Assembly: GCA_017562135.1 (NCBI GenBank)
Contig: QEYB01000676.1
Coordinates: 1-64,000, forward strand
DNA: 64,000 nt
Direction: 5' to 3'
From: Dipylidium caninum
Lineage: Eukaryota > Platyhelminthes > Cestoda > Cyclophyllidea > Dipylidiidae
Below are positions 55,081 through 64,000 of the stretch, piece after piece. The translations under genes and the position numbers were made by a program. How positions within the stretch are numbered: the stretch's first letter is position 1; every line of letters begins with the position of its first letter. Under the pieces are notes generated by a model, which was not told the origin of the DNA, ran no database searches, and saw only the letters and a list, made by a program, of their open reading frames with translations.

Positions 55081-57234
55081 TATTTGAATTGGCGTAGGAT
55101 ACGCCTTTGGTTGGCTACAGCATCGCGAAGGCAGTTGATGTTATTGTTTTGGATGAGACATAGACGGGAAGTGGAGGTGGATGCTGTTTGATTGGTGAGG
55201 TGGTGGAGCCATCGATGAAAAGAGTTGGCTGCGTCTCCTCTTCTGCGCTTCGTCACGTCTCCACTCACCCACTGCCCTCCTTGCCAAGGTGAATATTCAT
55301 GTTAGGGGACAAGTCAGTCGTTCCTCCGCCCTCCTCACCGTCAGACTGTAAACGTTCCAAGAGGCAGCCATGAGAATCTCCTAGCTTGAGGCTTCACCTT
55401 ACGGCGTTTCTTCAGTCTACTCGTTTGAAATGGTGAGTTTCCCCTTGCATGGCATAATTAATAAGAGTCACTTTCACCGCAGTAATCACGACAAATGATG
55501 TATTCTGAACAGCGCAATGATAACGGAAAAACAAATGTTTTCTGTCAATGTCCTGTCTTGGCCCCACCTTGTGCTTCTACCTGGGTGTCGAGACACAACG
55601 TCATTCTGCGGCTCGTTTGCATGGCATAAGCTCTGCCCGCGTGTCGGTAGAGAGATTAACAAGCCTCTGAGAACTGCATGGAACATCGCTCATGTAGTAA
55701 GTTGTGAGCAGAGTTTTAGTTTGGAGAAGACACAGTTTGTCGGTGAGCTTTGCAGGCGGCTGGATCACTCGAAGATGACGACTGGTCTCCACCCGCTGAA
55801 CTCTCATGTGCCTTCGCGTGTGGACAGTTTGAGCTGCGGTCGAAAGAATCTGACCGATATTTTGACGTATTTAAGGCTCGGCCACGCGGCTTCCCCCAAT
55901 TCCGACCAAGTAGGCGTTGCGAACGTCACTTTCCATAGCGTCATTTCTTGGTGCAATCTAAGCTTGGTGGTGCGAGAATGCTGGCTGTCAAGCAATCTCC
56001 GGAAAAGCCGTGTTGTCCATATGTCCTTGTTTATATGGCAGTGTAAAGAAGTCAGAGGAGATGCATTGTTCAGTTCCAGATCAGGAGTTGTGATCTACCT
56101 CTGCATCAGAAACTTCGCGAAAGCAAATCTTCATTGAAGGCAACACTTGGGAAGGAATGTCACCATAGACATTCTCTGCACAGACGGCGTGAAGTGAAAC
56201 GCCTCACAGCGAAATCCCTTTCAGCGCCTCTCCCCGCCACTCTCGCCCCACTCCCCCCAACCTTAATGGCTCACAAGCCTCTGAGCTGTTTTTCGCAGCG
56301 AACCCATTGTCCCGATTTTTCTACTCTGTGCTCAGAGTGGAGACGTAACACTCTAAATAACTAAGTCAACGGACGTAGAGTCGATTGGTGTTATGCACTG
56401 TAACGAGATTTGATGGTGTTGCCGAGTGCTTTTCTTGGTTTTCTCGCTTCCTCCTACCAACAGCTTCACAAATCTCCTTTCTCTGTGGCGAGGACCTTGA
56501 CTCTGATCCACCTGAAACACCGATGATGATGTGGAATTACTTCTGCGAACACGACCATAGCAAAACTTCTCACCCAACTGGATTCGGTGTAGCGATTGTC
56601 ACCTGCTGCCTGCACCAGGTCCCTAGCTCAGCATGTCCAACCACTGAATCAGGTGCCTCCCTCTCAGAGGTGCAGCTCACGAAACTGCTTGCGGCAACTG
56701 ATCCATTTCACTGCATTAACTGTCTCCCGTTCTCTTCCCACCTCTTTGATATCGGACATTGCAGTCTTCGCTGTGCTGCCACCAAACAAGGCCAGACTTT
56801 CTTTATGAGAGTGCGAAAATTAATCAACACTTTCTTCCTGTTATACACCGAAACACAAAGCTCAAATAGAACGAGGCATTAGTGAAAACAAGGCAAGAGA
56901 CCTCGCACCTCGTCAGGCCTCAATAGTCAACGAAACCGTCATTGGAGGGTAATCAGCATTACCGGGGGCGTGAATATCACTCGCGTGATTAAACAACTCC
57001 AAATGGCTAACACACCTGCCAAACGGAAGAGACAACAAGAATGTCAAGAAATACTGCAACGAGGGCGTACGATGGTAGAATAAGGAAGATGCAAACACAC
57101 AAATTTCGGAAACTTTTTCCACATTATAACACGATTCTCCAAAAGCAAGTATTGGAGAGCGCAGGGAGACGAGGAACAGGTCGCCACGCATTCGGACACC
57201 ACCGACCAACTAATGCTAATAGTGCGCAGCGAAT
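55081..57234. other. Long unassigned stretch with two large ORFs
   Basis: Plus ORFs of 206 codons (55,517-56,137) and 165 codons (56,385-56,882) are long for this window, but I find no motif, duplicate or splice support, and other frames of the first also read protein-like (55,750-55,938). The segment 56,215-56,335 resembles 7,710-7,840. I leave the ORFs uncalled. Confidence 0.3.
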
Positions 57235-57445
57235 TTTGGACATTCGTGGCCGACTTTCTGTGCCCAGTGGCGAGAGTATGGGGTGGCCAAGCTCTCCTCC
57301 CCTGCCGAAGAGAAGTTCAAGTCAGTGTGTCAAGTGCTTACATCATGGCAGTCGCAACCTTCCTCCCCCTACTTCAACCGTCCACACGGAGTCGCATCAG
57401 CCACGCCTCCATTTCGCCCCTACTTTGTCTTGCCACACGCGGGTG
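57235..57445 (+). repeat. Direct repeat family G, copy 1
   Basis: Shares with 58,673-58,905 the blocks TTCGTG-CCGACTTTCT, GGTG-CCAAGC/GGTGAAGCC, TCCTCCCCTGCCGAAGAGAAG-like, GTACATCA, CTTCCTCCC, and TCGC-TCAGCC followed by CTTGCC-CACGC. Same orientation, moderate identity. Confidence 0.6.
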
Positions 57446-57728
57446 AATGAGTAGACGGAGAACAGCTAATTGCACTCAACGCGGGGTGTCACGACGCATC
57501 CACCGACCAAAAACCAACAGCCTCCAAACTAATAGGACACACTACTTGCTCAGCAATCCTTCACTGCGGCAACTGCCAATCTTTCTCTTCTAAGACTGTT
57601 GTTTACAGCTCAGCACGACTTTGTCAAGTTGGCCGACGCTCACCCCACTTGACGGCTTTCAGACACGTACAAACGCTTTCTGCACCCAATTCACCTGCCT
57701 CTCATTCCCCCACTGCCTAACGTTTCCA

Positions 57729-57842
57729 GTGTCCACTGAGCTGATCGAGGACGACAAATATCCGTACGTAACGTCGGCGGCGAACCATGACAGTGAACTG
57801 GAATGGTCGGCCTTTAGGAGGTCGCTGGTATTCGATGGCTGA
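57729..57842 (+). CDS. Candidate terminal exon, unrecognised
   Basis: After a TTTCCAGTG acceptor region, the frame reads VSTELIEDDKYPYVTSAANH, then DSELEWSAFRRSLVFDG and stop. The composition is protein-like. No partner exon is proven. Confidence 0.28.
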   Translation: MSTELIEDDKYPYVTSAANHDSELEWSAFRRSLVFDG

Positions 57843-57970
57843 TGGTGACAGGTCGGACACCCAAGAGCCAATCAGGATGACAACTAATAAACTCGTGACT
57901 CGGGTTAGAGAACGAGTGGAGGTTAGGGAAAGACGAATGTCGAAAATGGGCGAATGAAAACTCGTTTGCT

Positions 57971-58552
57971 GTGTTTTCGGGTTTATATCCTTTCCATTAC
58001 TACCACTCGCCTTTATCGTGTTTCGATATTACGGATGGTCCAATCAGCTCAGAAGACACGTCCAGCTCAAGCTTCGCCTCTACGGCCAACGGCGGCGACG
58101 ATGAGGTCCCCGCAGACGATAGCGAAGAAGAGGAAAGTGGCGAAATAACTGAGAAAAACTTACGCAATGTCATGGTATAATTTGAAACACTTCTTCACAA
58201 AATCATAGAAATGCAGAGCTACATGCTTCTACTCCTGAATGCAAGAAGAGTTGCCTCGCAAGCGGATGTGAATCGCCTCCAAGTAGACTGAGTAAATCTT
58301 ATCGACTTCTCAAGGAGAATTTTGAAGACTCTGAAGAGCCTCATCAAACAATATTGTCGTAACATCCCCCACTTTCGGCACACACTCGCCACGCAGCAGC
58401 CGCCTTGGCCAGGTGAAGCGACTCTTACAATGCCATGTATTTTCCCTCTGTTTTATTCCTGCTTCAAATTCTCCCCTTCCTCCAACTTTCGTCTCACATT
58501 TCTCCTCTCGTTCTCCACTTTTTTTTCGGTTGTACCACTAAGCATTATGTAA
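57971..58552 (+). pseudogene. Acidic, Ser-rich reading frame with two stops
   Basis: One frame is open apart from TAA at 58,180 and TGA at 58,291. It reads FDITDGPISSEDTSSSSFAS, an acidic run DDEVPADDSEEEESGEITE, then helical segments ETLLHKIIEMQSYMLLLLN and SRRILKTLKSLIKQYC. A GTATAA donor at 58,176 and a GAAATGCAG acceptor could remove the first stop as a very short intron of about 42 bp, but this is speculative. Flanked on both sides by family G direct repeats. Unrecognised. Confidence 0.35.
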
Positions 58553-58672
58553 TTGCACATTATCAGCAGAAAATGTTTTTTGCATGGCGTGTAAGGGTGC
58601 GTGAAGTGTTATAAAGAGGTGCTGACGCGGTGGCAATGATGAGGGAAGTTGCATGAACGCAACTTGGAAGGA

Positions 58673-58905
58673 AATTCGTGACCGACTTTCTCTGCCAAGG
58701 AGACGTGATGCAAAATGTTCAACGGTGAGTGTTGGGTGGTGAAGCCTTCCTCCTCTGGCGAAGAGAAGGTCCTGTCTTAGTCTGCCAGGCGCGTACATCA
58801 CGGAAGGTGCTACCCTCCTCCCTTCACGTCAAATTCCTACATGGTATCGCGTCAGCCCCACCCCCATGTCGTCAGGAATTCGTCTTGCCGCACGCAAGTG
58901 AGGTC
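58673..58905 (+). repeat. Direct repeat family G, copy 2
   Basis: The partner of 57,235-57,445, lying about 1.4 kb downstream in the same orientation. Confidence 0.6.
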
Positions 58906-59204
58906 GACTCTCTCACTCTTCTGTAGGAGCGTCGTGTCCGGTTTCTATCGCTGCCCTTCGTCCACTGAATAGAGGAAGTTTAAGATGCAGTTTTGCAATT
59001 CTCTCATGAATGCCGACTAGTGGACCCACCTCGCCAAAAATGGAAGGAGATTTGCAAATGTTGAAGATATATTCTGCTTCTCCACTGTCATACCACACTA
59101 GTGAAGCAATAGCGTCGCAGTCCGTTCTCTCTGCTGGTTCGCCTCATCAGAATCAGAGCTCACTTGGGGTGGGGAGAGAGCGAGAGAGTAATCAATGGAA
59201 GTAT
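58906..59204. other. Unassigned gap before family E copy 5
   Basis: Nothing supported. The family E unit begins at about 59,205. Confidence 0.4.
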
Positions 59205-59299
59205 AACATTATGGCGTAGAGCGCCAACCTTCGGAAAGACTATATTCGCGGCCTCTAATGAGTCTGCCAACTTATTTCGCGTTTCAGCATTTGTGGCAT

Positions 59300-59551
59300 T
59301 CATGTCCATCCCACCTTGCTCAATGTTCCTCGGGTGATGTCCAAAGAGCAGAAAACGCACACTTTTGAGTGGGAGGGAAAACTTCCACGCCGTCCATCTA
59401 TTGCATGCAACGAAGCTTTAAATGAGTTAGTTTTGCTGATTGAAAGTAGTGGAGAATAGGGCAAATATTTTGACTCGACTGTAAATATTGCCACAAAAAC
59501 TCTCTTGACGCTGGCAATAGCGCAACCAAAACGGTCATCCATGCAGGACAT
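59300..59551 (-). CDS. Divergent partner ORF of family E, copy 5
   Basis: 83 codons from MSCMDDRFGCAIASVKRVFV to SLDITRGTLSKVGWT. The first 19 residues match 4,107-4,163 exactly, and SFKASL also recurs there. It points away from the family E protein, whose Met-Gly start is 170 bp downstream of this ORF's ATG on the other strand, so the two could share a promoter in between. Unrecognised. Confidence 0.4.
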   Translation of the reverse strand: MSCMDDRFGCAIASVKRVFVAIFTVESKYLPYSPLLSISKTNSFKASLHAIDGRRGSFPSHSKVCVFCSLDITRGTLSKVGWT

Positions 59552-59721
59552 GGATAAAGCTAACCCTTCCCATGGAATGACATTTTACCCCAACACTTCA
59601 TTTGTGCAGTGTTTCAGACAGTTGGCGAAGAAATGACAAGTGGGAAATCGATATTCATAAACACTTGAAGCGTTTGACCTAGGAAATATTGATTGGCGTC
59701 TTTAAAACTCATCTTCCGACG
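59552..59721. promoter_or_regulatory. Possible bidirectional promoter of family E
   Basis: 170 bp between two divergent start codons. Blocks here (GACAAGTGGGAAATCGATATTC, AAGCGTTTGACCTAGGAAATATTGATTGG) recur in all other copies, including those whose coding parts are broken. No TATA box is obvious. The regulatory role is inferred only from position and conservation. Confidence 0.3.
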
Positions 59722-60736
59722 ATGGGCAATGCACGCTCATCCAGGAGCAAGTCTGAATCTCATAGTCGACGCGAGGTTGTCACGTCGCTGTGGCAGAAGT
59801 AAAAGCGTCTTCTGAGAAGGAGGAAGTCTTATAGCGCCGATCCCGAAAACCTCTTCAATCCCCATGACCGGTTAAGGACCAAGGTGCTTGACACATCGGA
59901 GGTAAAAATCACCGAAATTGCACCTTGCGTTGTCGCCACCAAGGAAACTACTGTGCAAACAGTAGAAAACCGTCGACAAACAAAAAGCCTCTCACACCCC
60001 CGCCGCAAAAGCCTCTCTCAGCATTTCCAGACTGCAAATTGTGACCATCTGGCCACGTGAAGATTTCGCCACCGAAAGGTCCGTTCAGGCGGGCAGAAGC
60101 ACTGAGCGCACAGCCACGCAAATGCCAAATGCGCAGAGCTGTGGAAATAGCAGCAATTGCGCCGGCACACAGTGTATGGAATATAAAAATGGTCATGACA
60201 TATTGGAAGAGAACATTATGAGGAGTATGCCAACTGAGTCGGAATGCCCTAAAGCAGGTTGGGATTACGTCACGATGATGAGATCTGGTGGGTCACTAGC
60301 AGCGCACACAAGCGCTTGCAGAGCCAGCGTCCCATCGACAGTGGTAGCCAAGAAGGCGTTTGAGAGAAGGCGGAGTGGGGGATTTGCCAGGAGGACAGTT
60401 GGCACGGAAAAAGAAGTTGACCGGATCACATCACCTTCAAAGGTCCGTCACAACTGGGGATGCAGTCCACCCAAGCGTAGACGCATGGAGGGAAGTGTTG
60501 GACCAGTTGGAGGAGAGGAATATTCCTTCACTGAGAAAGTGCCCCAGGAAAGAACTAAAGTAATATGAGAAGAGGGGGAGGTGAATTATGAGTGGTTGGA
60601 ATGGCTGATGAGAGTGACCCACGACGGAAATTTGACACCTGAAGAGAAAGATGGAGAACTTGATAAAATTGTTGCTTACCTAGTTGCAAGACGAGAAACG
60701 AAGAGAAGTTTGATAGAGTGGCAGCTGAACAATTAA
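59722..60736 (+). pseudogene. Family E protein, best copy, with frame breaks
   Basis: It starts MGNARSSRSKSESHSRRE: Gly after Met and Ser at position 6 fit an N-myristoylation signal. An in-frame TAA follows at 59,800. The next part reads RRRKSYSADP, NPHDRLRTKV, DTSEVKITEIAPCVVATKE. After a one-base shift a 175-codon ORF at 60,041-60,568 reads TIWPREDFATERSVQAGR, EKEVDRITS, GCSPPKRRRMEG (nuclear-signal-like), EEYSFTEK. Past a TGA the same frame continues through YEWLEWLMRVTHDGNLTPEE and LVARRETKRSLIEWQLNN to TAA. These blocks recur in order in four other copies, so the protein is real in ancestry. Its function is unknown, with no enzyme motif visible. Whether the breaks are decay or sequence errors cannot be told here. 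Confidence 0.5.
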
Positions 60737-61755
60737 TTGATTGACTACTTCCCCATCAGTATAGTTAACGTCCGATGCATGACATTGTTTGTGTACATTA
60801 TTCTTCCTGATTTCATAAATACCTTCGAAATAGCGAGTGGAGAGCATTTTGGGTGGGAGAAAAGGACAGAGTAAATGCAAACTTTGTGGATCGTTTGAGG
60901 GGTATCAGCGCCCCATGAGTCACGTGACTTCCCTCGAGAATCCCGATTCCCACCAGAACAGAAAGCTCTACCTCCTTCTCCCTCACTTCTCACCACACTG
61001 GCACTTTCTCCTCATGAATTATTTCAATTGCCGCGATGATGTCTGTGTTAACCGACTGAGTCAACAAGAAGTAAGGCTAAATGGGTGTCAATTTACGGCC
61101 TCTTCCCATGTGTAGGAGGATGGATGCACACTGAATAAAGGAGACGGAGGAGGGAGGGGTTGGCGCATCTTGCTAGTGGTAATGGGTTGGGATACCTTTT
61201 CGTAATGCTGGCTTGCACAATTGGTTTCCTGGCTTTCTCCCGTTCACCCTCTCGCTCGACCCTTGCAAAGTCCCTCCTTCGGTTTGGTTCAAATGACTTG
61301 GCTTCGCTAGGATTGTGGGGTGGCGGAGAAGTCTTTAGCCTGTCATGCAGTGCCGTGTGACTGGGAGCATGGAAAGGCAGGGCGGGTCAAGGTAAAGCAT
61401 GAAGGGAGAGGCAAGACAAGGGAGGCAAGAGGGGTCAGCTTGTGTGCTGTCATTTGTCCAGTTTAGGGTTGGGAAGCACGACGGGAAACATAGCAGGTCT
61501 CAGATAATCAGTCTGTCATCGTCGCCTTCCTGACTTCTCTCATCTTCAACACATAAACGTGGCCGATAGACGATAGGCATTCACCTGAGCTCCCCTTCAT
61601 GTCTCCATTCTCTGATTGACAGTACCGAGTTGCTCACCTTCTCTTCAAACTCGAGGATAATCTTCACTCCGTCCTTTCCGTTTGCTCCACTCCATTGACA
61701 AACACGTGAGTCCACCACATTCACAGCACGATGTTTGTTTCCCAAACGGGTGCCT

Positions 61756-62394
61756 CTTGGTGTAATCCCAAGCAACAACTCATTTTGCACTTAAAGTAGA
61801 TTAATAAGCACCGAAATATAAAACATGTGACTACAACATCTGTGTAATTCCTCGCTCTCTCTTTCTCACTCTACCCACCTCGCTCCCCTCCACTCCTCTC
61901 CATTCCTCTCCTCTCACAGCAGCGTGGACGAGGGCAGCAGAGGCGAGTAAGTTGAGAAACCAATTGAAGAGAACGTGATAGTCAGTGTGTGTGATGGAAA
62001 TGAAAACGACTCCTTGTCCCACTCAGATGAAAATCCTTCACACCTACCATGGATGGTCTTCTCAGGAAGGTGAGCAGTAAGAAGAAGCAATACTGGTTAT
62101 CGTAAGGCATCATCCAGTCATTCTCACAAGGAGTCTGCCTCCGCAGATGCCCCCGCAATAACCAGTCATGCCAAAATGACGCACGCGTTTCCCACAACAC
62201 GAAGAACTCGTCGTCTAACCTTGCATCGCTCACACGGGTGCCAAATATGCCTTTCTTAAATCTAGCGGACACTTTTTTATCCGTAATTCTAAGCTTATCA
62301 GGCGGTTCGTAATTTCCGCCACTGAACAGACATAGGAGAGATTTTGCTGACTTCGATGGCTACACAAGAATGACCAAAATGAGAACAAAAATGT
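61756..62394. other. Junction between families E and F; CT-rich tract
   Basis: Starts with a fragment of family F (61,756-61,833, see the 60-bp repeat), then a CTCTC/CTCCC-rich tract at 61,850-61,920. A 96-codon minus ORF at 61,982-62,272 has no support. Confidence 0.4.
61774..61833 (+). repeat. 60-bp perfect direct repeat, copy 1
   Basis: Identical to 62,768-62,827. The preceding GGTGTAATCCCAAGC is also shared, but a stretch of about 27 bp present before copy 2 is missing here. Confidence 0.9.
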
Positions 62395-62767
62395 AAACTG
62401 TAGTGTAAAAGAATTCTTCCTGGTAACGAAATACGCTAACGTTTAGAGATTAAGAATATAGGAAATGACTTTAAAGGAAACGAATGATTTAAAGTTGGCA
62501 ATCTGAATAGGCATATGAGAGGCGTCGTAAAAGCGTCTTCAAATATCCGATGGGTGGGTACGTATAATACTATAATAATGATAATGAGACTGTTAATCAT
62601 ATGACCAAAAATTGGGGTGAAAGCACCCATATTTGAGCACCCTCAGGATAAGGGTCATTTGGCTCACCGATAACCCATTTTTACTCACCAAATTATTAAG
62701 TAGGGTGTGAATACGGATGCCTGTTGGTGTAATCCCAAGCACAATTTGTCTGTTCAGAGGTGGGGTT

Positions 62768-62827
62768 AACAACTCATTTTGCACTTAAAGTAGATTAATA
62801 AGCACCGAAATATAAAACATGTGACTA
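62768..62827 (+). repeat. 60-bp perfect direct repeat, copy 2
   Basis: Identical to 61,774-61,833, which lies 994 bp upstream. Confidence 0.9.
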
Positions 62828-62854
62828 GAAAACCGTGATTGCCACAAAACAACT

Positions 62855-63229
62855 TCAATCCGCCAACCAAACTCTTTGTTCGTCTGCTCCCATGCCAGCC
62901 ATTTTTAACCGCCCTATGTAGAATCTGTGCATATAATCTGGTGCGAAACGGCTAAATCCCGCGTCATCTTCGGAAGTAGCATCTTTGAAAAACTGAATTA
63001 CCAGGCCTCTCTTTGTTTTCTGCATCAGCCTAAACGGCTGCTTGGTGGCGTCATTTGCATCAGCCTCGGAATCATGGCTATAGCCAACTTTAGACGACCC
63101 GGGTGTTCCGTTTAATACATAGCCTTCAACTGAAACACTATTTGCCGAATACGGCATGCCATGGCACCACAACCAGCACGCTGTCATTCTTGTCGGTTTC
63201 GGCTTACCGAAACTCGGCCTCAGCTGCAT
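62855..63229 (-). CDS. Family F ORF, copy B (longest version)
   Basis: 124 codons: MQLRPSFGKPKPTRMTACWL, a Cys/Trp pair (WCHG), NSVSVEGYVLNGTPGSSKVG, SEADANDATKQPFRLMQKT, DDAGFSRFAPDYMHRFYIG, ending VWLAD. The partner at 44,195-44,527 keeps several of these islands. Upstream of the ATG, copy A reads QGLTLQKIYAAW in frame, whereas here an indel introduces a stop, so the real protein probably starts further upstream. Unrecognised, although its balanced composition and two-copy conservation favour a real gene. Confidence 0.45.
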   Translation of the reverse strand: MQLRPSFGKPKPTRMTACWLWCHGMPYSANSVSVEGYVLNGTPGSSKVGYSHDSEADANDATKQPFRLMQKTKRGLVIQFFKDATSEDDAGFSRFAPDYMHRFYIGRLKMAGMGADEQRVWLAD

Positions 63230-63780
63230 AAATTTTGAAGCGTCAACCCTTGTTCGATAGTATAGTAGACGAGGAGATTCATGGCTGTGTCCTCATTCCC
63301 ACCTTCTTTTGAGGTGGTACTTCATTGCTTTAGATTTTTCTCCCTCTTTTATCCCACTACGAAAACAAATCACACCACTTCACTCCTCTCTTCCCCCTTA
63401 CTCATGGCAACAGACAAGACTATTTGGCACGCCCAAATGAAATTGCACACACTGCTAGCAGAACAGCTTAATGAAGAGAGAATGAGTCCATCTTCGGTAA
63501 ACGTGGCTTATCCCCTGGTCGCTATGCCCCTCTCTCTCATCCCCATCCCACCAAGGTGACTCGCCTTCTTTCCACACATCCCACACGACACGCACCATTC
63601 CCCACCTGTGTCCCGCCAATATTTTGGGCCGTACTTTCGTCCATTTGTTGCATAAATGTGGAGAGTTCGAAGTCGGGAGGAAGTAAGGCGGTTAACTAGG
63701 AAAGAATACCATCCCAGGAAACCTGTGTTGAACCCAAACGTGATTATAAACTGAAAGAGTGCCGGTTGCGTTGTTTTTCA

Positions 63781-64000
63781 TTTTTCCTCGTTTCCCACCT
63801 CCAAGTGCGTTTTACTTCGGTGGAGCCAGGAGTTGAAAATGAAGAGTAGTTAGTTGAAACAATACAACATTGTCTCTCTGATGTAACGATGATTTTATTT
63901 GTTGACTGTGATGCTGCAAAGTCACGTAGGAGAAAGAGAACGAGGAAAGGGGGATCAGTGGAAATCTTCGGAATCACATCCCGACTAACGCACCTTCGGA
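63781..64000. other. Window end, unassigned
   Basis: Nothing supported. A minus ORF of 77 codons at 63,744-63,977 straddles the repeat edge and is not kept in copy A. Confidence 0.35.

Larger units (their letters stand above)
59205..61755 (+). repeat. Family E unit, copy 5 (most complete)
   Basis: The partner of the inverted unit at 1,530-4,465, with direct similarity to 53,990-55,080 and to the central parts of both giant-repeat arms. It contains a divergent ORF (59,300-59,551, minus), the protein-coding part (59,722-60,736, plus) and a tail with AATAAA at 61,132 that could end the transcript. Confidence 0.75.
62395..63780 (-). repeat. Family F inverted repeat, copy B
   Basis: The reverse complement of 43,795-44,785, longer by several internal segments. 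Near 62,640-62,830 it holds about 190 bp, of which copy A keeps only fragments (a CCCCACCTCTGAACAGACAAAT block and a short ATGTTATATTTC). Confidence 0.8.

Noticed and set aside
55517..56137. 206-codon plus-strand ORF, the longest outside low-complexity and repeat DNA
   Set aside because: No motif, duplicate or splice support, and another plus frame (55,750-55,938) and two minus frames are equally protein-like over the same DNA.

Overview
The window looks like animal (metazoan) nuclear DNA. The evidence is short GT-AG introns (72 to 93 bp in the best gene model), extracellular immunoglobulin-like exons, many simple-sequence tracts, and gaps of kilobases with no open frame. I see no bacterial operons, ribosome binding sites, tRNA or rRNA. 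The short introns suggest a compact invertebrate genome, perhaps a flatworm, but nothing in the sequence fixes the phylum. No protein here can be tied to a named gene, so no symbols are given.

The window is built mostly from duplications. (1) A giant inverted repeat has a left arm at about 11.63-20.87 kb and a right arm at about 23.11-31.97 kb. They surround a 2.2 kb spacer that holds three tandem exon modules and a hexanucleotide tract, both coding for acidic peptide on the minus strand. (2) A gene-bearing unit, called family E here, occurs five times: 1.5-4.5 kb (-), in each arm of the giant repeat, at 54.0-55.1 kb (+) and at 59.2-61.8 kb (+). Each copy carries pieces of an unrecognised protein that begins Met-Gly; four copies also keep a second ORF pointing away from it, head to head. 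(3) A smaller inverted pair lies at 43.8-44.8 kb (+) and 62.4-63.8 kb (-). (4) Smaller direct repeats lie at 4.6/7.9 kb and 57.2/58.7 kb. (5) Two further diverged copies of giant-repeat segments lie at 9.2 kb and 32.6 kb.

Between 33 and 50 kb is a less repetitive block of single exons with good splice sites. The best model is a gene at 34,942-36,205 (+) with six phase-consistent exons. It encodes about 280 residues, rich in N-glycosylation sequons, Ig-like in its cysteine pattern and ending in a short hydrophobic segment. Other exons in the block may belong to relatives, including one ending in a GPI-signal-like tail.

A caution applies throughout. Paired copies differ mainly by one-base insertions and deletions, including at positions that break otherwise conserved reading frames. 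Some frameshifts and stops may therefore be base-calling errors rather than decay. The longest ORF is 346 codons and lies in low-complexity repeat, so most gene calls below are exon- or fragment-level and of modest confidence.
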